Source: JAWLHU01 sp049325315 (GTDB taxonomy: Bacteria > Bacillota > Sulfobacillia > Symbiobacteriales > Symbiobacteriaceae). Taken from it: 64,000 nucleotides of DNA. Below, one piece after another: positions 1 through 9,800 of this stretch. Location of the stretch: NCBI GenBank assembly GCA_049325315.1, contig JBMONB010000083.1, positions 124,001 through 188,000 on the forward strand. The letters are read 5' to 3'. Positions within the stretch are counted from its first letter, which is position 1; each line of letters opens with the position of its first letter. Below the pieces are notes generated by a model, which saw only the letters and a program-made list of their open reading frames with translations, did not search any database and was not told where the DNA came from. A program made the translations under genes and the position numbers.

Positions 1-510
1 CGCATGGACGCCACCAGGGCCGGGGTGCCGGTCGATGTCTACCACGCCTTCCAGGAGCAGTCTGCCACCATGCGGGTCCGGCTGCTCTCCCTGCTGCCGG
101 TCGTCGATTCCAGCGGTCCGGACCTCACCCGTGCGGAGACGGTGACGCTCTTCAACGACATCTGCCTGCTGGCCCCCTCGACCCTGGTCGATCCCGCGAT
201 CCGCTGGGAAGAGGTTGACGCCCACTCGGTGCGGGGGTACTACACCGTGGGCGCCAATACGATCAGCGCAGTCTTGATCTTCAATGAGGCCGGCGAACTG
301 GTGGACTTTGTGTCCGATGACCGGCTGGCCGCCTCGGCCGATGGCAAGCAGTTCCTGCCCCGCCGCTGGTCGACGCCGGTGGGGGAGTACCGGAGTTTCG
401 GGCCGTGGCGTGTCTGCAGCCGCGGCGATGGGCGCTGGCATCCGGAAGAGGGCGAGTTCAGCTACATCGAGCTGGAGCTGCTCGACCTGCAGATCAACGG
501 GGGGAGGTAA
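1..510 (+). CDS. DUF6544/DUF6920-like protein, 5' end outside window
   Basis: The reading frame is open from the first base, so the gene probably begins upstream; an ATG at position 4 is available but has no visible ribosome binding site. About 168 residues are visible. They read as the C-terminal part of a soluble conserved domain: a stretch of alternating beta-strand character (VSAVLIF-like), then a W-S-x-P-V-G-E-Y-R segment and a C-terminal acidic strand region. This pattern resembles the DUF6544/DUF6920 group, from memory and without a search. No signal peptide or membrane segment lies in the visible part. The stop codon is followed within 8 bases by the next gene, whose ribosome binding site (GGGGAGG) overlaps this gene's last codons, so the two are probably co-transcribed. 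Function unknown. Confidence 0.55.
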   Translation, partial: RMDATRAGVPVDVYHAFQEQSATMRVRLLSLLPVVDSSGPDLTRAETVTLFNDICLLAPSTLVDPAIRWEEVDAHSVRGYYTVGANTISAVLIFNEAGELVDFVSDDRLAASADGKQFLPRRWSTPVGEYRSFGPWRVCSRGDGRWHPEEGEFSYIELELLDLQINGGR

Positions 511-517
511 TCCCGAG

Positions 518-1057
518 ATGAGCGCACAGCCGGTTGTCATCGTTGAGTACGACCCGACATGGCCGGTCGACTTTGAGGCGCTGAAGGGTGCGTATGAGGC
601 GGCGCTTCACGGCCTCATCGAGTCGGTCGAACACGTGGGAAGCACCGCTGTACCCGGTCTGGCAGCGAAACCGATCATCGATGTGGACCTTGTCATAGCC
701 GACCGCGCGCTGCTGCCGGAGGTGATTCAGCGGCTCGCGGCGCTTGGCTACCGGCACGAAGGCGACCTGGGGGTGGCGGGGCGCGAGGCGTTTGCCCGTG
801 ACGGCGACCCGCATACCCCGCGCGATGGCTCCGGCCGGGTCTGGCCAGCGCACCATCTCTACGTCTGCGCCAGCGACTGCGCTGCGCTGCACGAGCATCT
901 GCGCTTTCGTGACTACCTGCGGGCTCATCCGGAGAAGGCACGTGAGTATGGGGAGCTGAAGCAGCACCTCGCCGCGGCGTTTCGCGAGGACAGGGCCGCC
1001 TACGGGGAGGCCAAGACGGCCTTTGTTCGGTCCATCTTGCAGCTCTGCTCGACGTAG
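518..1057 (+). CDS. GrpB family protein (nucleotidyltransferase fold)
   Basis: This 179-residue protein matches the GrpB family over its whole length. The N-terminus has the family's V-x-Y-D-P-x-W pattern. It is followed by an E-H-V-G-S-T-A-V-P-G-L segment and K-P-I-I-D-V-D-L, which are the family's strongest motifs and resemble the GS...DxD active site of nucleotidyltransferases. A central H-H-L-Y-V segment and a helical C-terminus complete the fold. The ATG at 518 was chosen because GGGGAGG lies about 10 bases upstream; a longer in-frame start at 284 would overlap the previous gene by over 200 bases. The substrate of GrpB proteins is not established. Confidence 0.85.
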   Translation: MSAQPVVIVEYDPTWPVDFEALKGAYEAALHGLIESVEHVGSTAVPGLAAKPIIDVDLVIADRALLPEVIQRLAALGYRHEGDLGVAGREAFARDGDPHTPRDGSGRVWPAHHLYVCASDCAALHEHLRFRDYLRAHPEKAREYGELKQHLAAAFREDRAAYGEAKTAFVRSILQLCST

Positions 1058-1080
1058 GCGCCGTCAGCGGCCACGGGCGG

Positions 1081-1288
1081 ATTGCCTGCCATTTCCGTCC
1101 AGAATTCGTCCCTACAAGCCCGACCGGAGGGCGAAAACCGGACGGAAGAGAGCAGGTAGTGGGGTTGACTGGGCTGTAACCCTGGAGATAGGGCTGTAAC
1201 CCTGGAGACCGAGGGGATTGCCTGCCATTTCCGTCCAGAATTCGTCCCTACAAACCCGACCGGAGGGCGAAAACCGGACGGAAGAGAG
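1081..1288. repeat. Two 72-bp direct repeats flanking a 20-bp tandem duplication
   Basis: Bases 1081-1152 and 1217-1288 are identical except for one base. Each copy carries inverted arms TTCCGTCC and GGACGGAA (1093-1100 with 1140-1147 in the first copy), so each can fold into a hairpin. Between them sits a 20-bp unit repeated twice in tandem (1171-1190 and 1191-1210, 18 of 20 bases the same). The block is non-coding and lies between convergent genes, the usual place for REP-like dispersed palindromes. Confidence 0.75.
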
Positions 1289-1298
1289 AAAGCAGCAG

Positions 1299-1325
1299 AA
1301 CGCCGGGGAGCCACTCCCCGGCGTT
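1299..1325 (-). terminator. Intrinsic terminator for the 1346-1930 gene
   Basis: An 11-bp perfect stem (AACGCCGGGGA / TCCCCGGCGTT) with a short loop lies just past the minus-strand gene end. Minus-strand transcription runs into a pyrimidine-rich tract after the stem. It may also stop plus-strand transcription from the GrpB gene. Confidence 0.7.
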
Positions 1326-1345
1326 CGCCATTCTCCTGACCAGAC

Positions 1346-1930
1346 CTATGCCCCCGTGCTCTCCCGGTCCACCTCGTCGAGGGTCCGGCTCACACTGCGG
1401 TCAAACAGCACCGCCACCATAAGCCGCCCCTCTTCGTCCTCCATCAGCTTCACGGGCAGCTCGAGCCGGGTCCCGGACGGCACCTTGATCCCCACCTGCT
1501 TCAGGTACCGCAGGGCGGCCAGGCTGGGCCGGGCCGACCGGGCGGGGTAGGAGAGGGTCCGAATCCCCTTGTCGCCCTGGCGCGCCGCCCGGACCAGCAG
1601 GAGCGGCTGGACCGGGTGAGGGGCCACCTGGGCATGCGTGGGGGCCGGCATCGTCCCGCCGGCCTTCAGGACCGCCTCTGCATCCAGCTTGCTCCAGGTC
1701 CCCTCCGGCCCGACATTCCGTGCTGCCGCCGCCTCCTGCACCCGCTTGACAATCTCCGGATCGTAAGCCGCGGTCAGCGCCAGCAGCCGGGCCGCGTAGT
1801 GCTTGAAGAGCATCCGCCCATCCTCATAGACCACCACCATCGGGTCATCCGCATTCAAGCGCCCGGAATCCGGTTCCTCACCCCACGGAATCACACCCTG
1901 CACCTTGCCCAGAGTCAAAGCAGTCTCCAC
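1346..1930 (-). CDS. Conserved-looking hypothetical protein
   Basis: The protein has 194 residues and no family I recognise. There is no signal peptide or membrane segment. The N-terminal third has a beta-rich segment (MVVVYEDGRMLF), the middle a helical lysine/alanine-rich stretch, and the C-terminus a strand-rich part (TRLELPVKLME, GRLMVAVLFD), which suggests a small alpha/beta protein. The gene is bounded by a terminator downstream and an AT-richer intergenic region upstream, and it stands alone. The start is uncertain: the GTG at 1930 has its Shine-Dalgarno sequence very close, and a TTG five codons in would have better spacing. Confidence 0.5.
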   Translation of the reverse strand: METALTLGKVQGVIPWGEEPDSGRLNADDPMVVVYEDGRMLFKHYAARLLALTAAYDPEIVKRVQEAAAARNVGPEGTWSKLDAEAVLKAGGTMPAPTHAQVAPHPVQPLLLVRAARQGDKGIRTLSYPARSARPSLAALRYLKQVGIKVPSGTRLELPVKLMEDEEGRLMVAVLFDRSVSRTLDEVDRESTGA

Positions 1931-2069
1931 CCACCTTTCCTATCACGCAAAACATCCAACGAGATAATAATAACGTTCAACAGAAAAAGAGAACTTCCTG
2001 CAAATAAATCCTATTTTTAGTATCGAACCATTGCCAGGGCTGACGCTGACCCTCACTGGCAACGACCTG

Positions 2070-2105
2070 GTAATCCGCGCAATCCGCGTAATCCGCGGCA
2101 AAATC
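2070..2105. repeat. AATCCGCG-type repeat cluster in the 1931-2352 gap
   Basis: Within the 422-base gap three near-copies of (T/C)AATCCGCG occur in tandem. The same word recurs in a larger inverted array at 45778-45918. Outside it the gap is AT-richer than the genes and ends in the ribosome binding site GAGGAGG (2338-2344 area) of the next gene. No further coding sequence can be supported; the short minus-strand frame here only translates the repeat (FAADYADCADY-like). Confidence 0.6.
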
Positions 2106-2352
2106 CCTGCTTATCTTCAGTGAACCACCGTTCACCACCCAAACCCCCACTGAACCGCCATTCACCGCCCTGCCGTTACCACTCACCCCTCAATGTCGCC
2201 GCCCTACCTGTCGGATCTATCAGAGAAGTTAATCAACGCAGGATTGTGAAATAACCACGTGTAATGGGTGCCATAATGCACGGGAATGAAAGGAGGCAGG
2301 GGCGGAGGGATTCGGGTCGAGGGCGACACATCTTTATGAGGAGGTTGGAAAG

Positions 2353-2616
2353 ATGGGGACCAAGGATCGGGAGCGGTATGAGGCGCACTTTCGGGAGAAC
2401 ATTTCGCTGGTGTTCAAGCTGCTGATCATCTGGGCGGTGGTCTCGTACGGCGCTGCGGCCATGGTGCAGACGCTGAACCAGTACAAGGTCCTGACCGGCT
2501 TCCCGCTGGGCTACTACATGGGCGCCCAGGGGTCGCTGGTGGTCTTCGTGGTCCTGATCTTTGTCTACGCCTACAAGATGGCGCAGATCGACAAGAAGTA
2601 CGGCGTCGAGGAATAG
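2353..2616 (+). CDS. DUF4212 small subunit of sodium/solute symporter
   Basis: This 87-residue protein has two predicted membrane helices (about residues 18-40 and 55-75) separated by a short loop with G-F-P-L-G-Y-Y-M-G-A-Q-G. It ends in a charged cytoplasmic tail beginning Y-A-Y-K-M-A. That is the layout of the DUF4212 family, which is encoded directly before SSS-family cation/acetate-type symporters and is regarded as their small subunit. A GAGGAGG ribosome binding site sits 8 bases before the ATG. The large subunit starts 12 bases after the stop and the acetyl-CoA synthetase gene follows, so a role in uptake of acetate or a similar short acid is likely. Confidence 0.88.
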   Translation: MGTKDRERYEAHFRENISLVFKLLIIWAVVSYGAAAMVQTLNQYKVLTGFPLGYYMGAQGSLVVFVVLIFVYAYKMAQIDKKYGVEE

Positions 2617-2628
2617 GAGGGCGAAGCG

Positions 2629-4395
2629 ATGTTCAACCGTGTGGACCGTTTGGGCCGCATCTGGGGTATGTACACCATGGCCTTCGTCGGCGTCGTGCTG
2701 CTCATGTGGGGGCTCGAGGCGGGCGGGTTGATCAGTCAGAAGGGGATCGCCTGGTCCTTTATGATCCTGACCGTGGGCATCTATGCCACCATCGGCATCA
2801 TTTCCCGCACCGGCAATCTTGATGAGTACTACGTGGCCGGCCGGAGCGTGCCCGGCATCTTCAACGGCATGGCGACCGGCTCCGACTGGATGAGCGCCGC
2901 CTCCTTCATCTCCATGGCGGGCAGCCTCTATGCCCTGGGCTATGAGGGGCTGGCCTATATCATGGGCTGGACCGGCGGCTATGTGCTGCTGGCGATGCTG
3001 CTGGCGCCCTACATTCGCAAGTTCGGCGCCTACACCATTCCCGACTTCGTCGGCCTGCGCTACCCGGGGACCTTCCCCCGGCTGGTCGCTGTTGTGGCGG
3101 CCGTGCTGGTCTCGGGCACCTACCTGGTCGCCCAGGTGACCGGCGTCGGCATTGTCATGTCCCGCTTCCTGGGCATGGACTTCCGGCTCGCCGTCTTCGT
3201 CGGCCTGGGCGGCATTCTGGTCTGCTCCATGCTCGGCGGTATGAAGGCGGTCACCTGGACGCAGGTGGCGCAGTATATCATCCTGATCATCGCCTATATC
3301 ATCCCGGTGGCCTTTATCGCCGTGAAGGTGACGGGCACCTTCCTGCCCCAGATCGCCTACGGCGAGGTGCTGGGCGATATCTCCCTGCGGGAGGCGGCCC
3401 TGGGCATCACCAAGGGCTATGTCACCCCGTTTAACGACTGGTCGATGTGGCAGTTCCTCGCCCTCACCCTCTGCCTCATGGCGGGCACGGCGGGGCTGCC
3501 CCACATTCTCGTCCGCTTCTACACCACCCCGAACGTCCGGGAGACCCGGTTCTCGGTGGGCTGGGCGCTCTTCTTCATCTTCCTGCTCTACTTCACGGCG
3601 CCCGCCTACGCCGCCTTCGCCCGCTGGGAGATCCTGCACAACGTGGTGGGCCAGAACATCGCCGACCTGCCCGGCTGGGTGGCGGCCTGGACCAAGACAG
3701 GCCTCCTCACCATCGCAGATGGCAACGGTGACGGGATTCTCCAGTTCGCCGAGTTCCGGTTGAACACCGACCTGATCGTGCTGGCGACGCCGGAGATCGC
3801 CGGTCTGCCCTATGTGGTGGCGGGCCTGGTGGCGGCCGGCGGCCTGGCGGCTGCCCTCTCCACCGCCGACGGCCTGCTCATGGTGGTGGCCACCGCCGTT
3901 TCGCATGACGTCTACTACAAGGTGATCAACAAGAACGCCTCGGAGAAGGCGCGGCTCCTCCTCTCGAAGGCGCTGCTGGTGCTCGTGGCGGTGATCGCCG
4001 CCTACCTGGCCCAGTTCCGCTTCCAGCTGATCGCTGACATTGTGGCCTGGGCCTTCTCGCTGGCGGCGGCCTCCTTCTTCCCGATCCTGGTGCTGGGCAT
4101 CTTCTGGAAGCGGATCAACACCACCGGCGCTGTGACCGGCATGATCGCCGGCCTGCTGACCACAGTGGGCTACATTGTCTGGGCCACGGTGACCAAGGGG
4201 AACATCGGCGGGATTCTGCCCAACGCTGCCGGCATCTTCGGCATGCCGCTCAACTTCCTGCTGACGATTACGGTCTCGCTGCTGACCACGGCGCCGAACC
4301 ATTCGATTCAGGCGATGGTGGAGCGGCTCCGCTATCCGAAGCACCTGGAGGATGGGATCCCCGCCGATGCGGCGCCGGCTGTGGGTGACGACTAG
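2629..4395 (+). CDS. SSS-family sodium:solute symporter, acetate-type, with EF-hand loop
   Basis: This 588-residue membrane protein has about 13 hydrophobic helices and the sodium:solute symporter core pattern (D-E-Y-Y-V-A-G-R-S-V-P near residue 65, then G-S-D-W-M-S-A-A-S-F). It belongs with the cation/acetate symporters paired with a DUF4212 small subunit, which is encoded just upstream. A hydrophilic loop around residues 364-375 reads as a textbook EF-hand calcium loop: D364, N366, D368, G369 and E375 are in the canonical positions. The ribosome binding site AGGAGGG precedes the ATG. The next gene is acetyl-CoA synthetase, so transport and activation of the acid are coupled. The exact substrate (acetate, propionate or another short acid) cannot be read from sequence. 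Confidence 0.88.
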   Translation: MFNRVDRLGRIWGMYTMAFVGVVLLMWGLEAGGLISQKGIAWSFMILTVGIYATIGIISRTGNLDEYYVAGRSVPGIFNGMATGSDWMSAASFISMAGSLYALGYEGLAYIMGWTGGYVLLAMLLAPYIRKFGAYTIPDFVGLRYPGTFPRLVAVVAAVLVSGTYLVAQVTGVGIVMSRFLGMDFRLAVFVGLGGILVCSMLGGMKAVTWTQVAQYIILIIAYIIPVAFIAVKVTGTFLPQIAYGEVLGDISLREAALGITKGYVTPFNDWSMWQFLALTLCLMAGTAGLPHILVRFYTTPNVRETRFSVGWALFFIFLLYFTAPAYAAFARWEILHNVVGQNIADLPGWVAAWTKTGLLTIADGNGDGILQFAEFRLNTDLIVLATPEIAGLPYVVAGLVAAGGLAAALSTADGLLMVVATAVSHDVYYKVINKNASEKARLLLSKALLVLVAVIAAYLAQFRFQLIADIVAWAFSLAAASFFPILVLGIFWKRINTTGAVTGMIAGLLTTVGYIVWATVTKGNIGGILPNAAGIFGMPLNFLLTITVSLLTTAPNHSIQAMVERLRYPKHLEDGIPADAAPAVGDD

Positions 4396-4418
4396 CAGCC
4401 AGAAGCGGAGGGAGCACC

Positions 4419-6311
4419 ATGAGCGATCAGTTTGAGGGCCTGCTGCAGACCGGGCAGCGCATCGCACCGCCCCCGGAGCTGGCGCGGGAGGCGCTGGTGC
4501 CCGACTACGAGGCCTGCTACGAGTCGGTCATGGCCGACGTGGAAGGTTACTGGGAGAAGGTCGCCCGGGAAGAGGTCTCCTGGTTCCGGCCCTTTGACCG
4601 GGTGCTGGAGTGGAACTACCCCTACGCCCGCTGGTTCCTGGGGGGGCAGACCAACATCTGCCACAACGCCCTGGACCGGCACGTGGGCGGCCCCCGCCGG
4701 CACAAGGCGGCCCTGATCTGGCTGAGCGAGGAGGGCCAGGAGCGGGTCTTCACCTTCCAGATGCTGCAGCGGCAGGTGGCCCGCCTGGCGGGCGGCCTCC
4801 GGCGGCTGGGGGTGGAGAAGGGCGACCGGGTGATCATCTACATGCCCCTCACCCCGGAGGGGATCATGGCGATGCTGGCCTGCGCCCGCATCGGGGCGGT
4901 CCACAGCGTGGTCTACGCCGGGCTGGGGGCCGGGGCGCTCCGGCAGCGGATCGAAGATGCCCAGGCCAAGGTGATCCTCTGCGCCGACGTCGGCTTCCGG
5001 CGGGGCAAGCGGGTGGAGCTGAAGGCGATCGTGGAGGAGGCGGTCAGCGGGAACCCGCTGGTGGAGCAGGTGGTGGTTCACCGCCGCAGCCAGCCACCGA
5101 TCGACCTCGCCCCCGACGAGATCGACTTCCACGACCTGATGGCGATGGGCTCGTATCAGACCCCCTGCGAGGTGATGGAGAGCGAGGACTGGCTCTTCGT
5201 TCTCTACACCTCGGGCTCCACCGGCAAGCCGAAGGGGACCGCCTACACCCACGGCGGCTTTATGGTGGGCACCCAGCACACCTGGCGGATGGCCTGCGAC
5301 ATCCGGGAGGAGGATGTTTACTGGTGCACCTCGGACATCGGCTGGATCGTGGGCCACTCGATCATGGTCTACGGCCCGCTGGTCAACGGCACCACCATCG
5401 TGGTGCGGGAGGGGGCGCCGGACTACCCGCATCCCGGGATCATCTGGGAGACGGTGGAGCGATTTCAAGTAACCAAGATGTACACGGCGCCCACCGCCCT
5501 GCGCATGTTCATGCGCATGGGCCCGGAGCACCCCCGCAAGTATGACCTCTCCAGCCTGAAGATCCTGACCTGCGCCGGCGAGCCGCTCAACCCGGAGGCG
5601 CAGGCCTGGGCCTACGAGCAGATCATGCAGCGGCGGGGCCCGGTGCTGGACAACTGGTGGCAGACGGAGACGGCGGCGCCCACCATCGGGACGCTTCCGT
5701 CGATGACCGCCAAGCTGGGGCGGGCGGGCAAGCCCTTCCCGGGCATCCGGGCGGAGGTGCTCGACCGGCAGGGGAACCCGGTGGGGCCGAACCAGGGCGG
5801 GCTGCTCTGCCTGCGGGGGCCCTGGCCCCACATGTTCCGCACGATCTGGGGCGCCCCGGAGCGGTACGAGGCCTACTGGAGGACTATCGACGGGGTCTAC
5901 ACCTCGGGCGATGTGGCCACGGTCGATGAGGAGGGCTATATCGCCGTCCTCGGCCGGGTCGATGATGTGCTGAACGTGGCCGGCCACCGGATCGGCACCG
6001 CCGATGTGGAGTCGGCGCTGGTCAGCCATCCGGCGGTGGGCGAGGCGGCGGTGATCGGCAAGCCCGACCCGATCAAGGGGGAGGCGATCAAGGCGTTCGT
6101 CATCCTGCGGAAGGGGTATGAGCCGAACGACCACCTGCTTCACGCCCTGACCGGCCATGTGCGCCACCAGCTGGGGGCGGTGGCCACCCCGGCGGAGATC
6201 CAGTTTGTGACCGCCCTGCCCAAGACCCGGTCGGGCAAGATCATGCGCCGGGTGCTGAAGGCGCAGGAGATGGGCTTTGATCCGGGCGACCTGACCACCA
6301 TTGAGGAGTAA
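4419..6311 (+). CDS. acsA: Acetyl-CoA synthetase (AMP-forming)
   Basis: This 630-residue ANL-superfamily enzyme forms an acyl-adenylate from a short carboxylic acid and ATP, then the CoA thioester. The ATP loop YTSGSTGK lies at residues 263-270. The family motifs W-W-Q-T-E-T, Y-x-S-G-D and G-R-x-D-D-V-x-N-V-A-G-H-R follow in order. The C-terminal K-T-R-S-G-K-I-M-R-R segment carries the catalytic and acetylation-target lysine at K607. Length and motifs fit acetyl-CoA synthetase rather than long-chain ligases. It follows the two symporter genes with a 23-base gap containing a GGAGGG site, making a scavenging operon. Propionate or another short acid as the main substrate remains possible. Confidence 0.9.
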   Translation: MSDQFEGLLQTGQRIAPPPELAREALVPDYEACYESVMADVEGYWEKVAREEVSWFRPFDRVLEWNYPYARWFLGGQTNICHNALDRHVGGPRRHKAALIWLSEEGQERVFTFQMLQRQVARLAGGLRRLGVEKGDRVIIYMPLTPEGIMAMLACARIGAVHSVVYAGLGAGALRQRIEDAQAKVILCADVGFRRGKRVELKAIVEEAVSGNPLVEQVVVHRRSQPPIDLAPDEIDFHDLMAMGSYQTPCEVMESEDWLFVLYTSGSTGKPKGTAYTHGGFMVGTQHTWRMACDIREEDVYWCTSDIGWIVGHSIMVYGPLVNGTTIVVREGAPDYPHPGIIWETVERFQVTKMYTAPTALRMFMRMGPEHPRKYDLSSLKILTCAGEPLNPEAQAWAYEQIMQRRGPVLDNWWQTETAAPTIGTLPSMTAKLGRAGKPFPGIRAEVLDRQGNPVGPNQGGLLCLRGPWPHMFRTIWGAPERYEAYWRTIDGVYTSGDVATVDEEGYIAVLGRVDDVLNVAGHRIGTADVESALVSHPAVGEAAVIGKPDPIKGEAIKAFVILRKGYEPNDHLLHALTGHVRHQLGAVATPAEIQFVTALPKTRSGKIMRRVLKAQEMGFDPGDLTTIEE

Positions 6312-6319
6312 GAAGAGCG

Positions 6320-6345
6320 GTCCCGTGCCAGCCGTGGCGCGGGAC
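6320..6345 (+). terminator. Terminator after the acetate operon
   Basis: A 10-bp stem (GTCCCGTGCC paired with GGCGCGGGAC, one G-U pair) with a 6-base loop lies 9 bases after the stop codon, followed by a moderately T-rich tail (TTGTTT). Confidence 0.65.
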
Positions 6346-6519
6346 TCGCCTTGTTTGCAGATATCGTCGCTTGATGAAGAGCATGTCACTGATACTTCTT
6401 CCATCAACAAAATTGAGTGCGTTGTTTTATAAGCAACAATTATCACAGGACGGGAGGGGAATGGGGAGAAGAGGAGGAAACAGGGGGAGTCCAAGTCATT
6501 TCTGAAGGGGTGTCTTTGC

Positions 6520-6870
6520 ATGCGTTGGACTGGGTCGAACAGGCTGGCCAGAATCCTACTCCCCATGATTCTCATCCTTCCGCTCCTTCTTATGACCGCA
6601 TGCGGCAGCAGCGGTGGCAATGAACTGGTGGGCAGGTGGGAGCGACTCACCTACGAGGGAAAGCCCCGTGGGAAGTTCGTCACCATTTCGCGGGAGGGCT
6701 CCACCTATTATTACGAGGATGAGGACAGCAAGTATAAGGCGACCTTCAAGGATGGGCAACTGCACATCTCGGTGGGCCTTGGCGAGGCTGTCGCTTATTA
6801 CGATAAGGAGTCCGATACCATGCGACTCTCCTACGGGGGCTCGCAGCTTCAGTTCCGAAGGGTGAAGTAG
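6520..6870 (+). CDS. Small lipoprotein of unknown function
   Basis: The protein has 116 residues with a basic N-terminus, a long hydrophobic helix and a lipobox L-M-T-A-C ending at C28, so it should be exported and lipid-anchored. The mature part of about 88 residues is strand-rich (GRWERLTYEGK, KFVTISREGSTYYY, HISVGL, MRLSYGG), like a small beta-sandwich or META/lipocalin-like domain, but I cannot place it in a family. GAAGGGGTG lies 7 bases before the ATG. The large secreted protein gene begins 12 bases after the stop, so the two are probably one transcript and both act at the cell surface. Confidence 0.7.
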   Translation: MRWTGSNRLARILLPMILILPLLLMTACGSSGGNELVGRWERLTYEGKPRGKFVTISREGSTYYYEDEDSKYKATFKDGQLHISVGLGEAVAYYDKESDTMRLSYGGSQLQFRRVK

Positions 6871-6881
6871 GGGGGATTGCA

Positions 6882-9800
6882 GTGAAACGCCGCAGTTGGA
6901 GGGCATCAGCCGTTCTGTTGCTTGGCCTGCTGCTCCTGAACCTCCTGCCCCAGGCCGTCTCGGCCAGCAGCTCGCCGCAGGGGTGGCAGGCGGTCAGGGC
7001 GATGGAGAGCCGCTCCACGCTTTTTGCGGTCATCTATGCCGGTGGGCGGTTTGTGGCGGTCGGTGCCAACGGCACCGTGCGAACCTCCTTCGACGCCCGC
7101 ACATGGACCAGCGTCGCCACCGAGGTACAGGAAGGCCTTGTCGGCATTGCCTATGGCAATGGTCTTTACGTTGCAGTGGGGAGTTCCGGTACGATCCTGA
7201 CTTCACCAGATGCGGTGCGGTGGACGCTCCGTTCGTCGCCAGTCTCCACGGGCCTGAACGGGGTCGCCTTTGGCGAGGGCCGGTTCGTAGCGGTCGGGCG
7301 CGACGGCGTGATCCTGACATCGGAAGACGGGGAGACATGGACCCGGCGGGTCCTGGAGACCGATATCCACCTGAATGCTGTGGGTTACGGCAACGGGAGG
7401 TTTCTGGCAGTCGGTCACCGGCAGCTGGGCTACGAGTCGGACGATGGGATCAGGTGGACGCAAAGTCTGACCGGAGACAACTGGAGTAATCTGGACGGCG
7501 TCTTCTTCGGCTACAACCGATTCTACGTAGTCGGAAACTCGGGAGCCTTCTTCTATCACACCAGCGAGGGCTGGGAGAAGCTGGCGGTCGGTACACAGCA
7601 ACACCTGCGGGCAATGACGGTGCATCCCGTGGAGAGGCAGATGATCCTGGTTGGAGCCAACGGCACCCTGGTCAAGCGGGTGCCGGGGACGGATACCCTT
7701 GTGGATCTGGGCGTGGCTCTGGATCTCCATGGGGTCATCTATGCCGCGGGCCAGTATGTCGTGGTCGGTGCAGGCGGGCTGATCCTGACCTCGACGGACG
7801 GCAGCCTCTGGACGCAGCGGGTCGAGGGCCGTGCCGGCAGTCTGCCCGCCATCGCCTACGGCGACGGCATCTACGTGGCCGGCAGTGACGCCGGCGACCT
7901 GCTCACCTCGAAAGATGGTCTCCAGTGGACCCGCCGATACACCGACCGGCGGTTTGCCATCGTGGGCCTCTCCTTCGGGCAGGGCCGGTTCGTTGCCCTT
8001 GGCGCTGACGGGGCGACCCGGGTATCGACAGATGGCGGGGTCAGCTGGGTAAAGGGCAGTCTTGGTCAGGGCCGCATGCTTGGCATCGCCCACGACGGCT
8101 CGCAGTTTCTCGCACTTGGAAATCCGGGAAGCAACCTCTACACCTCCACCGATGGCCTGTCGTGGAGGCGGCGCCTCTCGGACGGGGGCTGCCTGACGAG
8201 CGCTGTCAAGGCCGAGGAGCGGCTGGTAACGGTTGGCTGCAGGCAGGTGGGGGTGAAGGAGGACGGCAGCGCCTGGCGCCAGGTCTACACCACGGCTGCC
8301 AGAGAGCAGTACAACAGCGTTGCCTATGGAGAGGGGCGTTTCGTTGCCGTCGGAAACCTGGGAATCATCGCCCACTCCGAGGACGGGCTCTCCTGGCAGG
8401 CGCAGCAAGGACCTACCGGCCAAAGTCTGACAACCGTCTCGTACGGGAACGGGTATTTCGTGGCGGCGTCGGTGGGCGGTGAGATCCTGCTCTCCCGCGA
8501 CGGCCTGACCTGGGAGGTCCGGCAGACCAGTGGGGACCCGACCGGCTTTTCAGCCAGCCTGTTTGACGGGAAGCGGTTCCTGCTCACCGGCAAGGGAGGG
8601 ACGATCCTGCTCTCGGCCCCCGGCTTCCCCGAGACCAGCGCCCTGGTCCAGGGCTTCCCGACCGGGAGGGCGGAGTGGGCTGCGCTGGGTCAGACCTACT
8701 ATGTCTCCGGCAAGGTGACGGCGCCGGCGCCGATTGAGACGGTGGAGCTGGAGGTGTTGGGGGTCGGGGTTGTGTCCACGCTGAGCCCCGGCACGACCGA
8801 GGTGGATCTGCATGATCTCTCCTTTGAAGTGAAGGAGATCCCCCCGGGCGATTACCCGGTAAACCTCTGGGTCTTCGTCAGCGGGCATGAGCCCCCCAGC
8901 GCCCCCGCCGCCACCATGACGCTGAAGGTGGGGTGGGGGGAGCCGCCGGATCTTGTCGGCCTCCCCTGGGAGGTGCAGGTGCGCAACCAGTCGGTCTACC
9001 GGCTGGAGGGGCGGATCACCTCGGAGACGGTGCTGACCGCCGTGACCGCCAACGTGGTGCGGGAGCGGAACGGCCGGCGGGAGGTGGTGGCGCAGCTGCG
9101 GGCTGAGCCGAATGCCACCAGCTTTGATCTGTCTGCCTTCTCCTTCCGGACGGGGATCAACCAGACCTACACGGTGGAGATCTGGGCCAAATCCGTGGGC
9201 TTCCCCGACCCGGAAGCGCCCTTCGGGATCATGACCGTGGTCTCCTCGCCTGTGCCACTGCCGGCGGTGAGCGGGCTGGAGCAGTTCCGCCGCGTCACCC
9301 TGGGCAGCGGGTACACCCTGCAGGGCACGGTGACCGGGGCCTCGGGCCCGCTCAGCCGGGTGCGGGTGACGGTGGAGGGTGGACCGGCGGATGGCTACAC
9401 CCGGAGCTTCACGCCGGGAACCAGTACGTTCGACCTGAATCAGGTGACCATACCGGCCAGTGTGCTGGGGGAGACCGGCGTCTACCAGCTGCATATCTGG
9501 GCGGAGACGGAGCGCTACCGGGAGGGCGAGCACCCGCTGGCCACGGTGGTGATCGAGGTCCAGCGCCCGGGGCAGTGGGAGTCCCGCCTGCAGTACCTGA
9601 ACGGCTACTACCTCTGGGGGCTGCGCCAGCGGGAGGCCGCTGTGGTCTACCAGGGGGAGAGCGTTCCGCTGCAGGGCGTGCTGGTCGCTCCGGCACCGCT
9701 GGAGGTGGTCAACGTGGTGATCACCCGCAGCGGACACACGGTGGCCAGGCAGACCTACCGGTTTCCCGACAGCGGGCAGGTGCTGTCGCTGGGCCGGGTC

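Noticed and set aside
1977..2186. Small minus-strand frame translating as FAADYADCADY
   Set aside because: This is just the translation of the AATCCGCG repeat, a recurrent false gene.
2233..4467. Long minus-strand open frame (744 codons) opposite the symporter genes
   Set aside because: It is a GC-rich shadow of the real plus-strand genes: composition dominated by His, Arg, Gly and Gln, no family features, no ribosome binding site.
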